64,000 nucleotides of DNA from Bacteroidaceae bacterium (GTDB taxonomy: Bacteria > Bacteroidota > Bacteroidia > Bacteroidales > Bacteroidaceae), in the NCBI GenBank assembly GCA_017427065.1, contig JAFRTL010000012.1, positions 1 to 64,000 of the forward strand. The letters run 5' to 3'. A model generated the notes under the pieces. That model saw only the letters and a list, made by a program, of their open reading frames with translations. It had not been told where the DNA came from and did not search any database. The position numbers and the translations under genes were made by a program. Shown one piece after another: positions 61,484-64,000 of this stretch (position 1 is its first letter; each line of letters starts with the position of its first letter).

Positions 61484-61557
61484 CAATTGTGAATTGTGAA
61501 TTGTGAATTCTCAATAATACTCTAAACCCTAAACTCTAAACCCTAAACCCTAAACCT
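61484..61557. repeat. Two heptanucleotide tracts between RND and TolC genes
   Basis: Plus strand: TTGTGAA units at 61484-61515, then CCCTAAA/CTCTAAA units at 61518-61557. The second tract overlaps the 3' end of the RND gene, whose stop codon is at 61543. It resembles a telomere repeat by chance only. Confidence 0.75.
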
Positions 61558-64000
61558 ATAAATCCCCCAATACACCAGCGGCACCACAAACAAACTCACC
61601 AGCGTACCCATCACCATCGCCCCTATCATGGCAATGGCCAACGGCTGTTGCATCTCCGACCCCATGTCCGAGGTGAAGAGCAGCGGCACCATGGCGAAGA
61701 TGGTCGTCAGTGACGTCATGATGATAGGACGCAGGCGACGGCTTCCTGCCGTATGTATGGCCTCATAGAGCGGCATGCCCTTCTTGCGAAGCTCGTTGAT
61801 GCTGTCCAGCTTCAGGATGGAGTCGTTCACCACGATACCACAGGTCACGATGATGCCAATGGCCGACATCAGGTTGAGCGTATGGCCGCATATCCACAGC
61901 GTCAGCAAGGCGAAAGCCGTGTCGATAGGAATCTCCGCCAGCACGATGAGCGGCTGCAGGAAGCTCTCGAACTGGGCGCACATGATGAAGTACATCAGCA
62001 GCACAGACACCAGCAGGATGATGACCAGCTCACCCAGCATCTCCCTATTGTCCAGGAAGCTGCCCCCAAAGTCCACATCCCAGTCGGCATGCTGCGTCAC
62101 CACGCTGCGCACCTCGTTCATCAGGCGCTGTTCACCACCCGTCAGGTAGTAGTTCAGTGGCACGTACTCGCCATTATCGTCAGCGATGATGCTCTTCAGA
62201 TCCTCTGAAGGCACCGCCTTGACCAACTCTCGCAGTGGGATCTGGTAGATGCGCCCCTGCGCGTCTGGCATGGTCTGCACCAAGGTCTCTGCCAGCACCC
62301 TGTTCACGCTCTGCTCCTCACCAGCGATGCTGATGGTGAGGTACTGCTGGTAAGAGTGCAGCGTAGAAGCCTGGTTCTCCCTGAAGGCCGTACGCAGCAC
62401 ACGGTCCACCTCCGCATAGGCCACGTTGTAGAGCAGCAGCTTCTCATGGTCCACCTGCAGGTTGAGCTGACTGCTCCATGGTATGTCGTCCGTCTGTCGC
62501 TGTGTCTGCTTCCCTAGCTCCGACTGCAGCGCACGTAGGTTCTCAGGCGCTGGTGAGGCATTGCGGTTCATCAGGCGCAACTTAGCCACCACGTCAGGCT
62601 CGCCCGTCACGAAGAGCTTCTCGAAGATGGTCTCAGGAGGTGAGAAAGTCACCACGGCCCCACCATATTGCTGCCTGAGCCATGCTGCCACGGCCTGCTG
62701 CAGCTGTGCTATCTGACTGGGCTTCTCCGTCTTCAGGTACACCTCCGCCTCTGTGGCAGTCAGCTCATCTGTACCGCTGGCTAGCAGATAGTCCTGTATG
62801 CCCACATACACCTCGTGCGCTGTGACCTGCCCCTCCACCTCCTTCAGCAGCTGGTTCACACGACGGTTGTTTTCTTCCACATGGATGTTCTCATTCCACT
62901 CTATGCGGGCTATCAGTTCGTTCTGGTCTATCTCAGGCATACGCTCCTTCTGCATGAAGATGAAGAGCACTATGCAGGCAGGGATGGTTAGGGCTGTCAG
63001 TGTCAGGGTAAGTGCCTTGTGGCTGAATACCCACGCCATGCCCTTGTCGTAGAAGTTTTGCAGCGTGTTGGCGTGCTGGCGTTTTAGCGTGGTAGCTATG
63101 CCCTTCCACTTCATTTTATAGAATATTGAGTAAAGCACTGGCAGCAGCATGATGCCCGTCAGGTAAGACACTGCCAAGCCCACAGTGATGGAGAAGGCCT
63201 GGTCCATGAAGATGGCACCTGCAATGCCACTCATGAAGATCAACGGCACGAAGACCGCTATTGTGGTGAGGTTGGAGCTCAGCATGGGCGTAATCATTTC
63301 TGTGGTACCAGTGGCACAGGCATCGTCCAGCGAGAGGCCACGCTCCCTGTACTGCGCGATGTTCTCCGTCACGATGATGCTGCTGTCTATCATCATACCC
63401 ACCGCCAGAATCAGACCAGAGAGTGAGATCACGTTGAGCGACACCCCAAAGAGGTAGAACAGGAAGAAAGTGATCACGATGCTCACCACCATGCTGATGC
63501 CTATCACCAGCGGCGAGCGCACATCGCCCAGGAAGAAGATGCTCACGATGAAGATGAACAGCAGGCCCAGCATCAGATTCTGCTGCAGGTTGGAGATGGT
63601 ATAGTCCAGCAGCTCCGTCTGGTTGCGACTGATGCTGAAGTCTATCTGTGGGTAGCTCGTGCGGAAGTAGTCTATCGTCTCACTGAGCTTGTCCTTCATG
63701 CGGTCCATGTTCTCGTCGCTCTGCTTGATGATGGCCAGTGTCACAGCACGCTTGCCTGCGCTCAGGCTCCGTCCCGTCTCCTTCTTCGATACCACCCCTA
63801 TCTGGCAGAAGTCCTTCAACTGGAACAGGCGGCCCGCCTTGCTCAGGTAGATGTTCTGCACATCCTCAGGCGTACGCAGCAGGTTGTCCATGCGGATGTT
63901 GTACTCATAGTACCCATCGCGCACCAGCATGCTGCCAGGCTCCACGTTGTTCACGCTCAGCGCCTGCTCTATGTCCTCTATGGTGACGCCCATCATTGCC
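61543..64000 (-). CDS. RND-family efflux permease, subunit A (5' end outside window)
   Basis: The C-terminal 819 or so residues of an RND permease; about 200-230 N-terminal residues lie beyond the window. Visible: TM4 region GLILAVGMMIDSSIIVTENI (a single Asp-Ser, not Asp-Asp), YRERGLSLDDACATGTTEMI, LPVLYSIFYKMKWKG at mid-protein, second porter loop, and GIIVTCGIVVNDSILKLDSI with RLRPIIMTSLTTIFAMVPLL near the end. It is first in the visible operon; a membrane-fusion protein gene is expected upstream, outside the window. It probably forms a mixed trimer with, or an alternative to, the second permease at 56843. Confidence 0.92.
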   Translation of the reverse strand, partial: AMMGVTIEDIEQALSVNNVEPGSMLVRDGYYEYNIRMDNLLRTPEDVQNIYLSKAGRLFQLKDFCQIGVVSKKETGRSLSAGKRAVTLAIIKQSDENMDRMKDKLSETIDYFRTSYPQIDFSISRNQTELLDYTISNLQQNLMLGLLFIFIVSIFFLGDVRSPLVIGISMVVSIVITFFLFYLFGVSLNVISLSGLILAVGMMIDSSIIVTENIAQYRERGLSLDDACATGTTEMITPMLSSNLTTIAVFVPLIFMSGIAGAIFMDQAFSITVGLAVSYLTGIMLLPVLYSIFYKMKWKGIATTLKRQHANTLQNFYDKGMAWVFSHKALTLTLTALTIPACIVLFIFMQKERMPEIDQNELIARIEWNENIHVEENNRRVNQLLKEVEGQVTAHEVYVGIQDYLLASGTDELTATEAEVYLKTEKPSQIAQLQQAVAAWLRQQYGGAVVTFSPPETIFEKLFVTGEPDVVAKLRLMNRNASPAPENLRALQSELGKQTQRQTDDIPWSSQLNLQVDHEKLLLYNVAYAEVDRVLRTAFRENQASTLHSYQQYLTISIAGEEQSVNRVLAETLVQTMPDAQGRIYQIPLRELVKAVPSEDLKSIIADDNGEYVPLNYYLTGGEQRLMNEVRSVVTQHADWDVDFGGSFLDNREMLGELVIILLVSVLLMYFIMCAQFESFLQPLIVLAEIPIDTAFALLTLWICGHTLNLMSAIGIIVTCGIVVNDSILKLDSINELRKKGMPLYEAIHTAGSRRLRPIIMTSLTTIFAMVPLLFTSDMGSEMQQPLAIAMIGAMVMGTLVSLFVVPLVYWGIYRFRV

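Noticed and set aside
61518-61557. CCCTAAA repeats as a telomere-like end
   Set aside because: Only about five imperfect units lie between two genes of one operon. They are one of several 7-bp tracts with different units.
1-64000. tRNA, rRNA and SRP RNA genes
   Set aside because: Reading the spacers I found no cloverleaf with a GTTC-type T-arm and CCA-proximal stem, and no ribosomal RNA sequence. The ffh neighbourhood holds only repeats.

Overview
This 64 kb window is chromosomal DNA from a member of the Bacteroidales, most likely Prevotella in the broad sense. The evidence is lineage-typical: promoters of the TTTG-N19-21-TAnnTTTG type, BACON-domain and DUF lipoproteins, the HU-like DNA-binding protein followed by a tiny 'smalltalk' peptide, an HU-CCDC81/SPOR protein, DUF3805/DUF3806 and DUF4923 proteins, and Rho with a long Lys/Glu/Pro/Ala-rich N-terminal insert. 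No rRNA, tRNA, CRISPR array, prophage or transposase gene was found.

Layout. 1-2.35 kb: two nearly identical, divergent HU-like genes arranged as a large inverted repeat around a 0.95 kb AT-rich centre with nested symmetric motifs. 2.5-7.6 kb: smalltalk peptide, a wrecked nucleoside-hydrolase lipoprotein gene, then a two-gene lipoprotein operon (plant-type LRR plus M64-like metallopeptidase; BACON/Ig-like protein). 7.9-16.6 kb: housekeeping genes rho, ffh, folD, a CapA-like lipoprotein, aspS and a small membrane protein. 16.7-25.1 kb (minus strand): SGNH hydrolase, a giant DUF4011-type helicase/nuclease, a DUF4923 lipoprotein and a retropepsin-like protease. 25.2-34.2 kb: class-I glutamine-amidotransferase-like hydrolase, an AddAB-like helicase-nuclease pair, recR, a membrane protein, fabD. 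34.3-44.1 kb: thioredoxin-fold lipoproteins, a DEAD-box helicase, an HU-CCDC81/SPOR envelope protein, an ABC-F ATPase, a low-molecular-weight phosphatase and a TerB/DnaJ protein. 44.2-51.1 kb: three glycoside hydrolases (GH78-like, GH35-like, GH3) that look co-ordinately placed for plant-polysaccharide side-chain removal. 51.2-56.8 kb: a small membrane protein, a cytidylate-kinase-like protein, ppdK and a GH5 endoglucanase. 56.8-64 kb: a tripartite efflux operon with two different RND permeases and a TolC-type channel; the first permease runs off the window.

The least ordinary content is intergenic. Two families of structured repeats occupy most of the large spacers. Family 1 (about 180-290 bp, nine copies, one cut by the window edge) is a long multi-segment hairpin closed by CCGAC/GTCGG plus an accessory hairpin. 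Its stems change in sequence between copies but remain paired, and the accessory hairpin always faces the neighbouring gene. Family 2 (about 60-80 bp) is a smaller hairpin, also with covarying flanking stems. It is found inserted in family-1 copies and in one of the two HU leaders, where sister copies without it serve as empty sites. Heptanucleotide tandem tracts and a 24-bp palindromic repeat add to this. I do not recognise families 1 and 2 as described elements; they are my best candidates for something new here.

All assignments come from reading the sequence and recalled family knowledge. No database search or folding calculation was run.
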